Assembly (NCBI GenBank): GCA_003558415.1
Contig: PWLT01000269.1
Location: 1 to 6,276, forward strand
Length of the DNA stretch: 6,276 nucleotides
Direction: 5' to 3'
Source: Hyphomicrobiales bacterium
GTDB taxonomy: Bacteria; Pseudomonadota; Alphaproteobacteria; Rhodobacterales; Rhodobacteraceae
Shown: positions 5,474-6,276 of the stretch, one piece after another
Numbering within the stretch: position 1 is the stretch's first letter
Layout of the letters: each line of letters starts with the position of its first letter
Position numbers and translations under genes: made by a program
Notes under the pieces: model-generated
What the model saw: only the letters and a program-made list of their open reading frames with translations
Told to the model about the DNA's origin: nothing
Database searches by the model: none

Positions 5474-6276
5474 TCAGTGCCCGGCGCTCTCCATCCGGCG
5501 GTTCGCGATGACCTCTTCGAGCCAGCCGAGCTTCATCTCCGGCACCGATGACAGCAACAGATCGGTATAATCGTCGAAGGGCGGGCTGAGCACCTCGCTC
5601 TTGGGGCCGTAGCGCACCACCCTTCCCTGATACATCACGGCAATGGAATCGGCGATGGCGCGCACCGTGGCAATGTCATGGGTGATGAAGAGATAGGCCA
5701 CGTTCTCGCGCGCCTGCAGCTCCAGCAACAGCTTGAGAATGCCATCGGCGACCAGCGGATCGAGCGCCGAGGTGACCTCGTCGCAGATGATCAGCCTGGG
5801 CTCGGCGGCGAGCGCACGCGCGATGCATACGCGCTGTTTCTGCCCGCCCGACAGCTCGGCGGGATAGCGGTCGATGAACCCCTCGCCCAGCTCGATCGCG
5901 TCGAGCAGTTCCTGCACGCGCTCGGTCTTGCGCCGCCCGCGCAGCCCGAAATAGAATTGCAGCGGCCGCCCGATGATGGTGCGCACCGTCTGGCGCGGGT
6001 TCATGGCCACATCCGCCATCTGATAGATCATCTGAAGCTGGCGCAGCTCCTCGCGCGTTCGGTTCTTCAGCGCCGGTGTCAGCCTGTGCCCGTCGAACAC
6101 GATCTCGCCCAAAGCGGGCGGCAGCAGCCCGGTGATCACCCGCGCCAGCGTGGATTTGCCCGAACCGGACTCGCCCACCACCGCCAATGTCTGGCCCGGA
6201 TGGAGCTCCACATTGATGTCGCTGAGCACATCGCTGGTCATCGCGGCGTAGCGCGCGCTCACGCCGCGCACCTGCA
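5474..6276 (-). CDS. Oligopeptide/dipeptide-type ABC transporter ATP-binding protein (5' end beyond window)
   Basis: An ATPase subunit that would drive import of peptides or similar solutes at the inner membrane. Counting from the valine codon at 6271-6269, the order is Walker A GESGSGKST (33-41), Q-loop Gln84 in MIYQMADVAMNPRQ, signature LSGGQKQR (140-147), Walker B LIICDE (160-165), D-loop SALD (168-171) and switch His198 in FITHD. The tail after YGPKSEVL resembles the C-terminal extension of DppF/OppF-type subunits. All catalytic elements are intact. The frame runs open to the window edge (Gln then Val-Arg-Gly-Val), so the GTG at 6271 is probably internal. It could be the start region of a DppF-like protein of about 270 residues, or the second half of a fused two-ATPase protein as is common in Rhodobacteraceae; this window cannot decide. 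The substrate is unknown and the permease genes are not seen here. Confidence 0.93.
   Translation of the reverse strand, partial: QVRGVSARYAAMTSDVLSDINVELHPGQTLAVVGESGSGKSTLARVITGLLPPALGEIVFDGHRLTPALKNRTREELRQLQMIYQMADVAMNPRQTVRTIIGRPLQFYFGLRGRRKTERVQELLDAIELGEGFIDRYPAELSGGQKQRVCIARALAAEPRLIICDEVTSALDPLVADGILKLLLELQARENVAYLFITHDIATVRAIADSIAVMYQGRVVRYGPKSEVLSPPFDDYTDLLLSSVPEMKLGWLEEVIANRRMESAGH

Noticed and set aside
5309..5551. Plus-strand small gene of 80 codons overlapping the esterase stop
   Set aside because: It crosses the G-rich motif and hairpin and runs into the ABC ATPase antisense strand; no ribosome site and no protein-like composition.
1..6276. A new defence, mobile or biosynthetic system
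   Set aside because: The genes are housekeeping, envelope, esterase and transporter types with uniform composition; I see no integrase, transposase, repeats or toxin-like genes to support such a system.

Overview
The window is ordinary-looking, GC-rich chromosomal DNA from an alphaproteobacterium, most likely a Rhodobacteraceae (Rhodobacterales) member. Three things point there: a glyQ - small membrane protein (DUF6446-like) - glyS gene order, heavy G/C at third codon positions with long spurious antisense ORFs, and ABC-transporter sequence of the kind found in that family. All genes look intact. I see no mobile element, CRISPR array, tRNA or rRNA, and no sign of recent transfer.

Layout. Positions 1-2446 (minus strand) hold a tight three-gene operon read right to left: glyQ (glycyl-tRNA synthetase alpha), a 169-aa single-pass membrane protein of unknown function, and glyS (beta subunit, first 336 residues only). 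The joints are a 4-bp GTGA overlap and a 1-nt gap, which suggests translational coupling. A 147-bp divergent spacer (2447-2593) carries a good candidate glyQ promoter and a weaker one for the rightward genes. On the plus strand, 2594-4390 encodes an exported protein: signal peptide, SPOR-like segment, acidic linker, peptidoglycan-binding domain, uncharacterised middle region and a trypsin/HtrA-like domain. Sixteen bases later, 4407-5312 encodes a cytoplasmic hormone-sensitive-lipase-type esterase. From the right edge, a minus-strand oligopeptide/dipeptide-type ABC ATPase runs back to 5474 and converges on the esterase gene.

Working together. GlyQ and GlyS form the alpha2/beta2 enzyme that charges tRNA-Gly. 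The exported protein probably acts at the cell wall, but its protease domain seems to have lost the catalytic His and Ser, so it reads as a pseudoprotease or scaffold. The ABC ATPase would power a peptide or related solute importer encoded beyond the window.

Most notable: the pseudoprotease architecture; a very compact G-quadruplex motif directly joined to a perfect 11-bp hairpin between the convergent genes; and an unknown four-cysteine membrane protein between the two synthetase subunits. I did not find a convincing new multi-gene system.
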